This document shows, one piece after another, positions 34,160 through 45,899 of a DNA stretch of 64,000 bases. A program made the position numbers and the translations under genes. The stretch is from Poa pratensis (lineage: Eukaryota > Streptophyta > Magnoliopsida > Poales > Poaceae): contig CAMZMU010000041.1 in NCBI GenBank assembly GCA_947311845.1, positions 113,142,573 to 113,206,572 of the forward strand. The letters are read 5' to 3'. How positions within the stretch are numbered: position 1 is the first letter of the stretch; the number at the start of each line of letters is the position of its first letter. Under the pieces are notes generated by a model. It was not told the origin of the DNA, did no database searches, and saw only the letters and a program-made list of their open reading frames with translations.

Positions 34160-34300
34160 CCTAAAAAAAAGAGACTCTAAATTTAGTTCCAGGATATCTC
34201 AGCTGCGTTTTGAAATTGCATCAGCTGGGACTCGAACCCTGCTGAGCTGGCTCAACATTCTGAGCACAAGCCACCAAGTCAGAGCTTGGTTCTCACTACT
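34160..34300 (-). mobile_element. tRNA-related SINE-like sequence
   Basis: On the minus strand GGTTCGAGTCC (plus 34228-34238) is a perfect RNA polymerase III B-box. About 40 nt upstream is a weak A-box-like TGGTGGCTTGTGC. About 60 nt downstream is a run of eight T (plus A-run near 34166-34173), which could be a pol III terminator or a T-rich SINE tail. The region does not fold into a full tRNA cloverleaf that I can see. A diverged tRNA pseudogene is the alternative. Confidence 0.4.
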
Positions 34301-34320
34301 GCTGAAGTATGTAATTGGTC

Positions 34321-35700
34321 TTTTTTTTTGAAACCGGGCAAGAGGCTTGCCTTTTCATTAATATAGAAGAAGTGAATTGGCTAGTTTATAAGGAAAACTG
34401 GCCGAAAACCGGATACAACAACACAACACACCACGCCGGCCCCGAGGCCACGCACCACACAAGTCGACGGCCTAACCACCCAAGCGGCCAAGGCCGACAC
34501 CCCTCAACGCAACAGCGGAGGCAAAACCCGGAGCCGCCGCTCCGACATCCACGCTGGCCACGCTCCCACAGGTCGACGACAAAACCGCCCAAGCAGGAAA
34601 GGCCGACACCCACGCACCTCAACGTGACGCGGCGGAGACGAGATCGGAGCCGCCGCTCCGACATCCATGCTGGCCCCAGGGCCACGCACCACCTAGCCGA
34701 AGACGAGAAGATCGTCGCCGCTGACTACCAAACATCCACGGGTCCCTCTGGCCGACGAAACATCCAAGACGAGGCCCTAAGGGGAATACGACGCCGAAGC
34801 GCCGCCCTCGCCCAATCCACGAAGGATCTGGGGTTTCCCCCCAAAGTTTCTGGACGGAGGAGTGGGAGCACCGCCAAGACGACGCCTTCAAGAAGGAAGT
34901 GGCGCCCGAGGGCGTCACCGTCGCCCGTCCTGGTCGACGACCAGGGCAAGGTTTTCACCCGGCGGAGACACATGAACCGCCCGCCCGCCCACACGGGACC
35001 GACCAGCTGACCATCGCAAACCCACACGCAGACACCGTCAGCCCCGCGCGCCCGACGGTCCACGGCCACCAAAACAGAGCTAGGCCCTGGGGCCTAGGTC
35101 CGTCTCGCACTGAGCCACCTCCTAGCTCAGCTCGACGCCACCACCAGTCCGGGGCCGCCGCCCCGGCGTCCAATTGTTGCAGGACAACTTCACGCCCAGC
35201 CACGCTCGCGCGATGCCGCTCCCGAAGCCGAAGCGACGTGCCGACAAAGGGAAGCCGGCCGGGAGGCCTCCATCTCCCGCTACCACGCTGCAGCCCCCGC
35301 ACGCCCAGTCGCACAATAGCCGGACACCACCACGCACTCCACCGACGGTGCAGCGCACGGGAAGCACCGCACACGGCTTCAACCCGCCCGGCCCATCTGG
35401 GCCCAGATCGGGCCCTGTCCGCGCCGCTGCTGCCGGCAGCCAAGCCGAGGAGCCACCGCCGCCTACTGCCGCACCACGTCGTCCGCCGTCGCTCCATCCC
35501 GCCGCCCAAACACAACGCAGCGCCGCCCGCTGGCCGCGCGCGCGCCGGAGAGAATCGAGGCGCCGGCCATCTTCGCGTCCACCGCGGGTCACCTCCGTCC
35601 ACCTTTGGCAGCGGGGGCCGCCGCCACCGCGGCGAGGCCAGCGGCAGCGGCGGAGGAGAGGAGTCACCGGCGGGCCTGGCGGCGGCGCGGGTTAGGTTTC
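34321..35700 (-). mobile_element. LINE-type retroposon, minus strand
   Basis: On the minus strand the sequence ends TTAATGAAAAGGCAAGCC...CCGGTTTC followed by an A-tail (plus T-run at 34321-34329), a typical 3' end of a grass non-LTR retroposon. The body is very GC-rich and open in many frames on both strands (34315-35774), without a reverse transcriptase motif; it is probably 5'-truncated or non-autonomous. ATTGGT near both ends (34314 and 35719) is a weak candidate target duplication. Confidence 0.5.
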
Positions 35701-36340
35701 CCTCGTGTCGCGTTAAGATTGGTTTTGATTTCGAATCTATTACGAGAATCTGGATTGCTCCAAATATAAAATAAAAATGGTCATGTTAATATGATTTCAT
35801 CAGCCACCTTGTGGTGCCTTTGGACTTATCGTAACAAGATGTTCTTTCAGGGACGTTTATGGAGAAATATCATGGATGTCTGGAAGGTCAGAGCATAAGC
35901 TAGTGATGTTTTCGGATACTGGATTTTAGCCATGTAGGGTGCAGCACTCAACCGCTTCGCCTAGTAGCACAACTTTGCACCACCATTGCCCATTGTGAAA
36001 GTTGAAACACATCGCGTTTAGTAATTATTTGGATCTCAACTCGCTTCCAGAAAGGAAGTGGTAAACAAATGCACTTGAGAGTGAGGGAAGAGAAACACCA
36101 CGCGCACCACTAGGGTTAGATTTATATTCTGCTTCGTCTCCCGACTAGAGTTGTGATTTTAAGAAAGCGCAGGTCCCTCATTAGGAGGTTTGAATAGACA
36201 TTAGAGCGCCCCACCATTAATAGAAAGGAAGCGAACTCCTAACGGAGGTGATTCTAAGCCCAATTTATATTGTTATCAGCATCTGATGCAATGAATTGAG
36301 ATTTAGTTGGGTGTTCAGCCGTTAATGCACCTAGGATGTG
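35701..36340. other. Region left of element D, no gene seen
   Basis: AT-rich sequence with no recognisable domain, repeat end or RNA gene. A short frame (TYRNKMFFQGRLW, about 35830) vaguely resembles a LINE C-terminal tail but is too short to call. Confidence 0.35.
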
Positions 36341-36836
36341 TGACAAGGATATACATCTCGGGTACCCTGCCATGAGGATACCTGGTGCACGTGTCGACTA
36401 AGGCCCAACTATCAAGAGCCTAACATGAAGCCCATGACGAAAGGCCCAACAAGATGGAGTACCCTCCAAGATTAGACATAGGCATAGTCGGTTTATACTT
36501 TCCTTACATGTAAACAGGGTCGGTTACGGACTCCCGAGACCCAGCCTCTTATAAAGGCTGGGAGGGCCGTCGATCCAGGACAAGCCATACTCGAACCACC
36601 AAAGCCCTAGCGAGATCGACATCTCGCCGGAGCTCTCCTTGTAACCGCATAATCTCACACAATCAATACCACACAAGCAGGAAGTAGGGTCTTTACCTCC
36701 ACCCGAGGGGCCTGAACCTGGGTAAATCTTTGCCTCTGCTTGTCAGCCGACGAAACTACCAGTACTACCACGTTCTCTCCCCATAATCTCAACCCTAGGT
36801 CCTAACCATGGGATTTGATGAGTTAACCCCTCGTCA
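36341..36836 (+). repeat. 5' LTR of element D (496 bp)
   Basis: It is taken as TGACAAGG...CTCGTCA, with matching TGAC/GTCA ends. A TATA box (TTATAAAG, about 36549-36556) and the conserved hairpin region GCAGGAAGTAGGGTCTTTAC...CCTGGGTAAAT (36677-36728) support the call. The start could be two to four bases further left (TGTGTGACA). Confidence 0.65.
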
Positions 36837-39770
36837 ATTGGCGCCGTCTGTGGGAAAGAATAGTGCTGGACTCACGGTTTCTTCGGTTCCATCGGAAAAC
36901 GGCGACTCGCCGATCGGATCTACAAACGGCAACTCGCCGGCTGCATCAACAAACCAGAACTCGCCGACTCGGGCGGCACACGGCAACTCGCCGACTCACT
37001 CGACAAACGGCAGCACGCCAGCTTCACCTGCAAAAAGCACATCAGATCCTCTGATGGATTTCGAGCCACACTCGCCAGAATTCCAGGAGGCCTTCTCCGA
37101 TCTCGAGTCAGGTTTGGGTTTAACCGTTGGTTCGTTCAATTTTTTCGTCAACAAGCTTGGTGTGCAGGACTTGACAGATCCACGCCAACTCGCGACTTCC
37201 GCACCCGAGGCTCCATCGGTTGCGGCTCCTTCGACTGCGGATCCATCAACTGCGTCCATACCATCGTCGATCCTCCAAGCTTGCTCGTCTGCAACAACCA
37301 TGTCACTCGAGAGATCAACGAGCTCATTGAAGAACTCCAAGGCGAGGAGGCCGAATCAGCATACCGCACAAACGATCCCGAGCTCGATCTCCCACTCGAG
37401 GATAGTTTCGACTGCGGGATCTCCCTCAGCGACTTCGACGAGCCCGAAACTCATATCGACAACTACGTCGACTCCGAGATCTGCACCAACAACAACCTCG
37501 ACTTCGAGATTCATAACAACTTCGCCGACGCCGAGATGAGCATAGGCGATGAAGGCATCGACAGCGAGATCGTCCAGACGGACCACTCGATGGGCATATC
37601 GACTCCGACATGAGCCTTGATGACGACGTCGAGTCCATGACGGGACTCGAAAACACATACACATACCCTCGGGTGATACCCCAGCAGGTCTACGTTGCCT
37701 TCGCCGCAGAATCATCTGATGCTGCGGCCAGTCGCAGGCCTACAGAGTTCCCGTGCACGGTTACTATGCCGGATGGAGTCACAAATCTCACAATTACTGC
37801 TGAGATGGCAGCAAAAGCAGATAAAGTCATCAAGGAGTGCACAATGATGCCAGCAGACGCAACACGGAGGAGATGTTGACCTTCCAGTACTTCAACTGGC
37901 AGGAATCACTTCGACTGCAGCAGATCAGAGCAACACTCGAAGAACGTAAAAAGCAAGCTAGCTTGTCGAGTGCGCGAAGAAGACAGCTCTCCCTGAGCTC
38001 CACCGGGCGAGCGACACAAGACCCAGATCAAGGCTGTCACACCTCGCGCCAGATGAGAGGGCAGCACTCACCCGCAACCTAGGCAACTCTTTCATGACAT
38101 ACGACGAGGAGGGAGTGCCAGTACCCAAAACAGCTGCGGGTGCTCTTTTACCGCTGCAGCATACCTAGAGGCAATCAAGCCTCCAGCTGATGACCCCAAT
38201 GCAAAACTACATCGCCAACAGATCAAATCACTCGCCTTAGCGGCGAAGGCCATACGCCAAATCCCAAAAACTCCAGGAGGGAGTCGAGATCGTGCCATAG
38301 TTGACACGCGTCGTGAAGAGCATAATCGCAGTGGTCGCCGCCACCACTCGAAGGAAAGAAGCGGCTCACGTCGGCGCAGGTCCAGGAGCAGATCACGCAG
38401 ATCTTACAGTAGCGACTCATACTCTGATCGAGAGCCTGAGCCACACGGAGCTCTGTGCTTCACTCGACGCGTCCGCGAGACACGGATGCCCAAAGGGTTC
38501 AAACTCACATCTGAACAGCCCAAGTACACGGGTCGACAGGAACCTTCAGGGTGGCTGGAAGACTACAGGCTGGCTGTCGCGTGCCAGCGAGGCACAAACA
38601 TCACAGCCATGCAATACATACGACTCATGCTCGAAGGCACAGCCCGCGACTGGCTCAAGGCTCTACCTCCATCAACATACGACTCGTGGGATCACTTCCG
38701 CACTGACTTCATCAAAAACTTCGAGCCTCTATGTGAGCGCCCAAAAACGTTCGAGGAGCTGCGAGTTGCGTTCAACGGTCAGACGAAACGTTGAGGTCAT
38801 ACATCAGACGATGGACTGAGATACGCAACTCAGTTGGAGTAATTTCAGAAGATATGGCCATGGATGCTTTCATCATGGGCCTCGCCAGGCGGACTTCAAA
38901 GAAGCACTTGGTCGCCAAAAGCCAACCTCTGTGGCTAACCTCTTGAAGATCGCGACTGAGTGGGCAGACGGAGAAGACATGGCGCGCACCACACGCGGGT
39001 CCTCACCCCGTGACAATCATGAAAGTGGCAGTCGAAGCCGCAGAGACTCATACAGAGATGACCAAGGCGCAAGCGTTCAAAACGTCACTACGACGACGAC
39101 ATACCCAATTCATGGCGGCTGGGTTCTCCACACCCCGCAACGACCAAGACAGAAGCGACCGGCGGTCAGAAGATCGACGGGACAGTCGAGATGATCGCCG
39201 GGACAGTCGAGACCGCGGCCAACGCAGTGATAGCTACAAGAGGAAAGACTGGCGCAAGTCACGATCCGGCGCACAATCCGAGCGATCATTCGAAGAAAAG
39301 ATGGATGCTGATTGCAGATCCACCTGTACAAGGGGGAAGACGGAAAATTACGCTCCAATCACTCCATGAGAAACTGCAGAGAATTCGATCAAATGGCGTC
39401 TGAATACGTCCAGCTCAGAAAGGCAACAGCCGCACATGCACCCGCACTGCACCTGTGCCTCAGCCAAACAATGTCAGTCCTGATGGCACCACCTCCACCA
39501 CCACAGCCTCGCAGGCGGAAATATCGCGGGTGCCATACAGCCCGTACCTCGGGTGGACGAACCTCAGTACCCTCCGCCCCAAGGGCAGATGTACATGATA
39601 CAGAAAGGTCGCCCTTCCAACAGGGAGCAAAAACTTCGCACTCGACAAGTAAACATGGCGGTCATGTCACCTCCTACCGTAACGAATTCTTGAAAGGATC
39701 CGAAACTGCAATAAGCTTCAGCAGAGAGGACCACCCCCATCGGTCGTTCGTCCAGGGCACTCTGCTCTGG
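36808..39770 (+). pseudogene. gag of element D, broken
   Basis: A frame open from the LTR end through the primer-binding site (RQLAPSVGKNSAG) continues into a leader with five or six drifting copies of an NGNSPxxST-like unit (about 36897-37040). It then goes through an acidic region and, from 38486, the gag core. The core has EPSGWLEDYRLAVACQRG, MLEGTARDWLKALPPSTYDS and FRTDFIKNFEPL, the capsid signature of Tat-type elements. Arg/Asp-rich sequence follows (39000-39360). Many frame changes are present. Confidence 0.7.
36839..36856 (+). other. Primer-binding site of element D
   Basis: TGGCGCCGTCTGTGGGAA lies two bases inside the LTR. The first nine bases agree with the tRNA-Asp type of binding site (TGGCGCCGT), but the rest does not, so the primer tRNA is unassigned. 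The sequence is a familiar one in grass Ty3 elements. Confidence 0.7.
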
Positions 39771-41110
39771 TACTCGACGCACAAATTGGAGGCTACGCCA
39801 TGTCCAAGGTCTTCATGGATGGTGGCAGCGGCATAAACATCATCTTCGCAGATACGCTCCGCAAAATGAACAGGTCAGTCGAAAACCTGCCAAGTCTTCA
39901 AATACCTTTCACGGTATCGTCCCAGGCAAAGCAATAAGCCCAGAAGGCACCATACAACTCGACGTAACGTTCGGGGACAAGAACCACTTCAGGACAGAGT
40001 CGATTGAGTTCGAAAGTTGTCGACTGGAAGCACAATACCATGCCATACTTGGACGCCCGACGTTTGCTCGATTCATGGCGGTGCCACACTACGCATACCT
40101 CCAGTTAAAGATGCCTGGACCAAAAGGAGTAATCACAGTCAAGGGAAACTTCCAAAAGTCTGACTCTTGCGACCGAGAGTTTAGCAAAATCTCTGAGATG
40201 TTCGGCATGGAAGCAACACTCGCCGATCTAGCGGTCTCCAACGATCGAACACTTATGCCGAGCACAAAAAGGTGGCAGTCGACAGAGCATTCAATGCCAC
40301 CAATGACACAAGATCGCATCAGGTGCACCCGACTGACCCGACCAAGACAGTCAATGTCTCGTCGAGTCTGCCTATCGCATAGGAAAGCGCGCTCGTCGAA
40401 TTCCTCTGTGAGAACTGGGATATATTTGCGTGGTGTCCAGCCGACATGCCAGGTATTCCCAGGGAATTCGCCGAGCACTCTCTCCAATTATTTCCGATGC
40501 TAAACCAGTCAAGCAAACAATGCGCCGCATATCCGGCCCAAAAAAAACCGCAGTCGAAGCCGAAGTCGACAGACTACTCGCAGCAGGTTTCATCAGAGAA
40601 ATCAAGAAATCACAATGGGTGCCAACCCCGTACTCGTAGAGAAGAAGCACACAGATATCCTTCGGATGTGCGTAGATTTCACAGCACTCAATAAATGATG
40701 TCCAAAGGATCACTTTCCACTACCTCGAATCGACCAGATCGTCGACTCCACCGCCGGGTGCGCTCGCTTGTCCTTCCTGGATGCTTACTCGGGTTACCAC
40801 CAGATAAGGATGAAGGAAGAGGATGAAGAGAAAACGGCGTTCATAACCCCACTCGGGGTCTACTGCTACACAACAATGCCTTTCGGGCTAAAAAACGCAA
40901 GCGCAACCTACCAACGCATGATGCAAGACTACCTCAAGAAGCAAATTGGGCGAAACGTCCAGGTCTACGTAGATGACATTGTCATCACAACAAGGGAGGA
41001 AAACACACTACTTGATGACTTGCGAGAGACGTTCGCAAACCTCAAACGCTTCCACATCAAGCTCAACCCAAAGAAGTGCACGTTATATCCTGCAGATGGA
41101 ATTCGAGTTA
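39771..41110 (+). pseudogene. Protease and reverse transcriptase of element D
   Basis: Protease active-site region SKVFMDGGSGINIIFADTL is at about 39800-39860 and YHAILGRPTFARFM follows near 40050. The linker to reverse transcriptase (AWCPADMPGIPREF) is near 40430-40470. Reverse transcriptase gives LSFLDAYSGYHQIRMKEED, TTMPFGLKNASATYQRMM and the catalytic VYVDDIVI (40768-41090), ending at KKCTLYPADG. Stops and frame changes occur before 40768; the remaining domain stays open. Confidence 0.85.
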
Positions 41111-41611
41111 CCATCCAATAACGAAGCTGAGTAGGAGTCCCTGATCCATGGCATGCGGATGGCTAAAGCCCTCGGGTGCACTCGACTGATGATCTATGGT
41201 GACTCGAACCTTGTGGTGCAGCAAACAATGAAGGCATGTGATGCAATCGCAGATAACATGATCACCTACCGTGACCTGTACAACTTAATGGAGGGCAGCT
41301 TCGAAGGCTGCGAGTTGAGGCACATAGGGTGTGAGAGCAATGAAGAAGCAGATAAGCTAGCCAACATTGGCGCGACCAAAGCACCAGTTCCACCTGGCGT
41401 CTTCCTCGAGCGCATCAAGCACAGGTCTATCAAGAAAAAGCGAGCATCTCCTACATCAGCCGCACCAGCCAAGAGAAAAGCACCTAGCACAGAGGACCCG
41501 CTAGTCGAGGTACTCCTCATCGAGCCAACTTGGACTCAACATATCCTCGTAGACATACTCCGCGGCGAGGTACCTGAAGACATAACAGAGTCAAGACGCG
41601 TCACTCGATGA
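41098..41611 (+). pseudogene. Second RNase H (aRH) remnant of element D fused to reverse transcriptase
   Basis: Directly after YPADG the frame continues as LPSNNEAE, stop, ESLIHGMRMAKALG and MIYGDSNLVVQQTM, the archaeal-like RNase H that marks the Tat lineage. Then comes HIGCESNEEADKLANIGATK. The rest of reverse transcriptase, the first RNase H and the start of the second are deleted. Confidence 0.75.
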
Positions 41612-41970
41612 TCTAAAGCATACACTGTCATCAACGGCGAACTGTACAAACGCAGCGTATCAGGTATGTTCCAATGATGCATAGCATTTGAAGATGGCCA
41701 AGCCGTCCTTCGTGATATTCATGCAGGTACCTGTGGGCATCATGCCAGCAGTCAATCACTCGTAGCCAAAGCCTTTCGTGCAGGCTTCTACTGGCCCACA
41801 GCACTCAAAGACGCGGAGGACATAGTCAAAAGGTGCATCGGCTGTCAAAATTCGTCACAAAGCCGCACGCACCCGCATCGACATTGAAGACAATACCATT
41901 GGCCTGGCCCTTCGCCCAATGGGGACTCGATATGGTCGGGCCACTCAAAAAATCCTCCATGGAGGGCATA
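41612..41970 (+). pseudogene. Integrase of element D, first part
   Basis: Zinc-binding region CGHHASSQSLVAKAFRAGFYW...CIGCQ (about 41730-41850) is followed by the core start LAWPFAQWGLDMVGPLKKSS with the first catalytic Asp. Several stops and a frameshift are present. Element E is inserted after GCATA (41966-41970). Confidence 0.8.
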
Positions 41971-42596
41971 TGTCGGGGAAATACTTTCTGGATTAACCCG
42001 TGGCCCAGTGCGACTTACTTTACTCGCACAGACAAAAGCCCACATGGGATCAAGCCCAACATCGAACCGCCACAAGGAGAAGAATCTAGAAGGCACGGAG
42101 GCGAGCCAGTCTCCGGATAGGTCCCAGTTAATATATTCCTTGAGGGAAAAGTTTCCTTTGTAACCTGACGAGCCTCTGTGTATATAAAGAGGACTCGCAG
42201 GACTTAGAGGGGCAAGCACTAAAACCCTAGCTCATACGGCGAGTAGGCCTCTGTGGATGTATTCCTTATGGGGAAGATTCCTTTTGTAACCTAGCGAGCT
42301 CTGTGTATATAAAGAGGACTCGCAGGACTTAGAGCGGGTCAAGCTATCAAACCCCAAACCCTAGCTCATACGGCGAGTACCAATCGGATCGCCTCCATTG
42401 TAACACCTCGATTATCATATCAATACCAATCTAGGGTAGGCAGGAAGTAGGTCTTTTACCTCACATTGAGGGGGCCGAACCTGGGTAAATCTGTGTTGAT
42501 CTTTGTTCCTGCGATCCCAAGCTCGGAGATGCTTGACTCGCGTAATCCCACACCTACGAAGTCATCTATGACACCTGACGTGACAAACCCACGACA
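41971..42596 (+). repeat. 5' LTR of element E (626 bp) with duplicated promoter segment
   Basis: It starts TGTCGGGGAAATACTTTCTG and ends AACCCACGACA. Two TATA boxes, TATATAAA at 42181-42188 and 42306-42313, lie 125 bp apart inside a tandem duplication that includes GGACTCGCAGGACTTAGAG and CATACGGCGAGTA. The 3' LTR has only one copy (TATA at 49594-49601). Confidence 0.88.
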
Positions 42597-42598
42597 GT

Positions 42599-42616
42599 TG
42601 GCGCCCACCGTGGGGC
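42599..42616 (+). other. Primer-binding site of element E (tRNA-Lys type)
   Basis: TGGCGCCCACCGTGGGGC lies two bases inside the LTR and is identical to that of element C. It is complementary to the 3' end of plant tRNA-Lys as remembered. Confidence 0.8.
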
Positions 42617-44345
42617 CTGCGGTCAAAGCGTCACGTTCCGCGCAGGATCGAAATCAGGCTTCAAGGACATCGCCATCGGCCAAGTTGAAGACATCAATGG
42701 AGTCCCCTTCATCGACGACTCAGAGTGGGGACCCGAGGCAGATCACATCGAGTTTGGATACATTGTTCCCATCGGATCAGTAAAAGTTTTCGTCGGATCC
42801 GTCAGTCGCATCCTATAGATGCGACTCAAGGAAGCGAGTCGGGAGGAACTGCGGCCGGTCAGGGTCCGCGTGTTGGAGGAACTGCACAAGCTACAGCAAA
42901 ACTACCCATCCCCGTTCCGACAAGACCTGTTTGGGGATCTCTACCAAATCAGGAAGGAGACCTCAAGATTGAAGAAATTGAAGCTATCAGGACGGAACTC
43001 TGTGAAGAGGCGCAAAGACTCGCGGCTGAGCGCGAAAAACTCCAAGAAGAAGATCGACGACTCCGTCGCTGGCAGCCAAAGCATCAGGCGGCCGAACCAA
43101 GACGACATCTGAGCGCAAGAAACTCCAAGAAGAAGATTGGCGACTCCGTCGTTGGCAGCAAAAGCATCAGATCAAGATGGACAGAGGAGAGATGAAACCA
43201 CAGTTCCACGGCGACCCGAGAGCAACGTGCATGCCGCGATAGGAATATTGTCAAGATAGCACCGGTTGGAGACACACGAGCTGATAAGGAAGCTCGCCAT
43301 GCGATCGACTACTGCAAACCGCTGCCTTACAACAAGCAAATATGTATGGAGTCACGCCCAATGAGCCGCAACGAGGTATCATGGGGAGGAGAAAAGTGCA
43401 GCGTCGAAGAAGTGGTCAACCAGCTAGCAGGTTTGCAGGTATCATTGGAAAAAGAAAAGAAGATAGAAGGCGAGTCACAGACGTCCGGAGCGACTCAGCC
43501 AGCCCAGATTGAAACTGACTCAGATGAAGATTCAGCGCCAGTAAACTCCTATTCATTATTAAAGGACCAGCATGTTTTGGAGAGGAAATACGGCTCACTC
43601 GTTTCCCCCCGAACTTCGGTGAGTCGCAGCGAGTCACCACCTATCACAGTACCAAGACCCTGCCTTATGGATAGAAGATTATGAGGCAAGCATGACAGGG
43701 ACTGATGTAACTCAGGAAGTGCGTGCGAAATATTTCCACTTGGCAATACAGGGAGAAGCCAGGGATTGGCTGTTAAGCTGCCATCAAAATCAATAAGCAC
43801 ATGGGAAGACTTGAAGGACAAGTTCATCAACAGATTCCAAACAGAAGACATGAAAAACCTTAGACAATGCGTTCAAAAGGAGGACGAATCAAGCGGTGAC
43901 TGGATCAAAGAGTCGCGGAGATCCTTGGCTCCGCCAAGAACTTAACAGTACAGTGCAATACAAGCTATGAGGAAGAACTGTAGATTTGAGCCGCTGGTGC
44001 ACAATTAAGTCGCGCTGAGCACAAGATTGATAGTTTCGACCAGCTTTTGGCAACAGCTGACAAGTACGCAAAGACAGATAAGGGGACAGGCGGCTTATCA
44101 CAGAACCCAACAGAGAAATTGCAAGTCGCGCAAACTGAACATCGTGCACACCAGATGAAGGAGCAAGGAGTGATAAGGCCTCATTCCCTAATAACTGCAA
44201 GGGGATCTTTGACGTTCCCTGCGACTTACATCGCAGGAGAGATGGCAGGCCAGCGAGTCACACAAAGGCGCAATGTCATTATTACCGGAGGTGGAAAGAA
44301 GGCGACACGCCAGATGCGGCTCGCAGGGATCAATGCAGCACAAGA
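42617..44345 (+). pseudogene. gag of element E, broken
   Basis: A frame that opens inside the LTR (from 42466) reads through the primer-binding site as RQLAPTVGPAVKASRS. Lys/Glu/Arg-rich helical segments follow (42819-43195, with a local repeat of LxxRNSKKKI). Short gag-core-like pieces follow, such as the coding sense of GEARDWLLS near 43755 and DLKDKFINRF near 43810. No zinc knuckle was found, and stops are frequent. Confidence 0.6.
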
Positions 44346-44495
44346 ATAAATCTAGCTCTCATCAAGGGCCTGACGTTTTACCTAGAAGAACATAGGACAG
44401 TTTCATACAGTGGAAGTACAAACAACGGATGGAAGCCGGAGGAGTGGCCAGATTTCAACGCCGAAAGGTACGTCGCTGGACAGAGCATCGGTTAT

Positions 44496-45245
44496 TTGGA
44501 GTCGCGGCGATCACCCCCCAGAAGTAAAGATCCAGGACAGCCAGCTCTTGTGGTCACGCCTGAAGTCGCGGGATACAAGTTAAGTAAGGTCCTAATGGAC
44601 GGAGGAGGAAGAGTAAACATCCTATATCAAGACACGCTCCGAAGAATGAATATACCCGAGACGGCTGCGACCATCCAGGAAAGAAATTCAAGGCATAATC
44701 CCAGGAGCTGTTACGCGACCAATCGGAAAGATAACCTTGAAGTTAGCTTTGGACAGAGCGGAACTTCCGCACAGAGCTCCTAGACTTTGAGGTTGTAGCA
44801 GTCAAGAGCTCATATCATGCGATCTTTGGAAGAGAAGCCTATGTCAAATTCACCGCCGCCCCTGCTACGTCTACCTACAGTTAAAGATACCGGGACCAAA
44901 CGGTGTTATTACAATATATGGAGACAGGCAGAGAGCGTTAGAATGCGAGAACGCAGGCTCAGCACTCGCAGAAGAAGCTTGCATCGCCAACTCCTCACAC
45001 GGATATCAGTCGCAGATCGGTAATCGCAGCTCAAAACGAGTCGCGTTGGAGGTACCGCGGAAGCGGCCAACAGGATGCAGCCACCGGATGGTAAATTCCC
45101 ACCGAGAAGTCGCGCATCAGCAAGATAATGCCCCAGAGGTCGCTTTGATACAAAAAGAAGACAAGAAATGGCGCATATGCATAGACCCAGCCTCGATCAA
45201 CAACCCCAGCCAAAGAGGTTCAGTTATCGTGAGTCCTTACAAAGC
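44496..45245 (+). pseudogene. Protease and reverse transcriptase scrap of element E
   Basis: YKLSKVLMDGGGRVNILYQDTLRRM (about 44573-44650) is the protease active-site region. YHAIFGREAYVKF follows at about 44812. At 45145-45205 ALIQKEDKKWRICIDPASIN is the start of a reverse transcriptase palm. Nothing further of reverse transcriptase, RNase H or integrase was found before the opposite-strand gene. Confidence 0.75.
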
Positions 45246-45899
45246 AGACTCAACTCAACATAAGTCGCAGCTCAGTGCGGCTAATCTCCTAACAAACTTG
45301 CTCTCTGCTTCAACATGAACACACATCGGAGCTATCATGCTCGACCCGAGTCGCTTTTAGCGACTCAAAATTGAACCAATCAGGTGTTCAACCCACTCCG
45401 TTAGGAGTATTAATTCGCAACTAAGTGCGATGAGTATCAAGTATGCATGGCCTGCGGGGAACAGAAAACCGCATTAAAGGGCCTGCATCATCCTGTAACA
45501 CCCTGTAAAAATCGAGTGATTATGAAATAAAGCCGGCACCCTTGACATTCAAGGGCTTGTCGTTTCGCCTCAACTATCATTGAGTCGCTGAGTCTTTTGA
45601 ATTTCATATATCACTGACCCTTGAGGGCTCCTTACGAGCATCGCGAGTACCAATCGCACCTCAAATTTTGCCAAACGAGTGGCAATCCTTAAGCTAGAAG
45701 CGTCTTGCATTATGCGGCCAAAGTACTGGGGTGTGGCGTCAATCGAGCTTGATTGCCTATCATGGCCGCTCTCGACCCTGAACACACATGTTCCTAGGAA
45801 ATACTGAGCCGCGCGAGCGTCTACTTAATGGAATTATCATGAAAAGAACCTGCTTATAGGTCACCAAAATACTGTTTATAATACATGAATGTCTTACAG
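45246..45899. other. Non-coding spacer in element E
   Basis: It lies between the reverse transcriptase scrap and the 3' end of the opposite-strand gene. No coding domain was seen; it has recurring GAGTCGC and AGTCGCAGC strings, as does the rest of E. Confidence 0.45.

Noticed and set aside
34315..35774. Long frames up to 291 aa on both strands
   Set aside because: Mutually overlapping in a GC-rich retroposon body; no reverse transcriptase, endonuclease or other motif.
35701..36340. Possible extension of the LINE or a host gene fragment (TYRNKMFFQGRLW)
   Set aside because: Only about 30 residues, with stops on both sides and no supporting motif.
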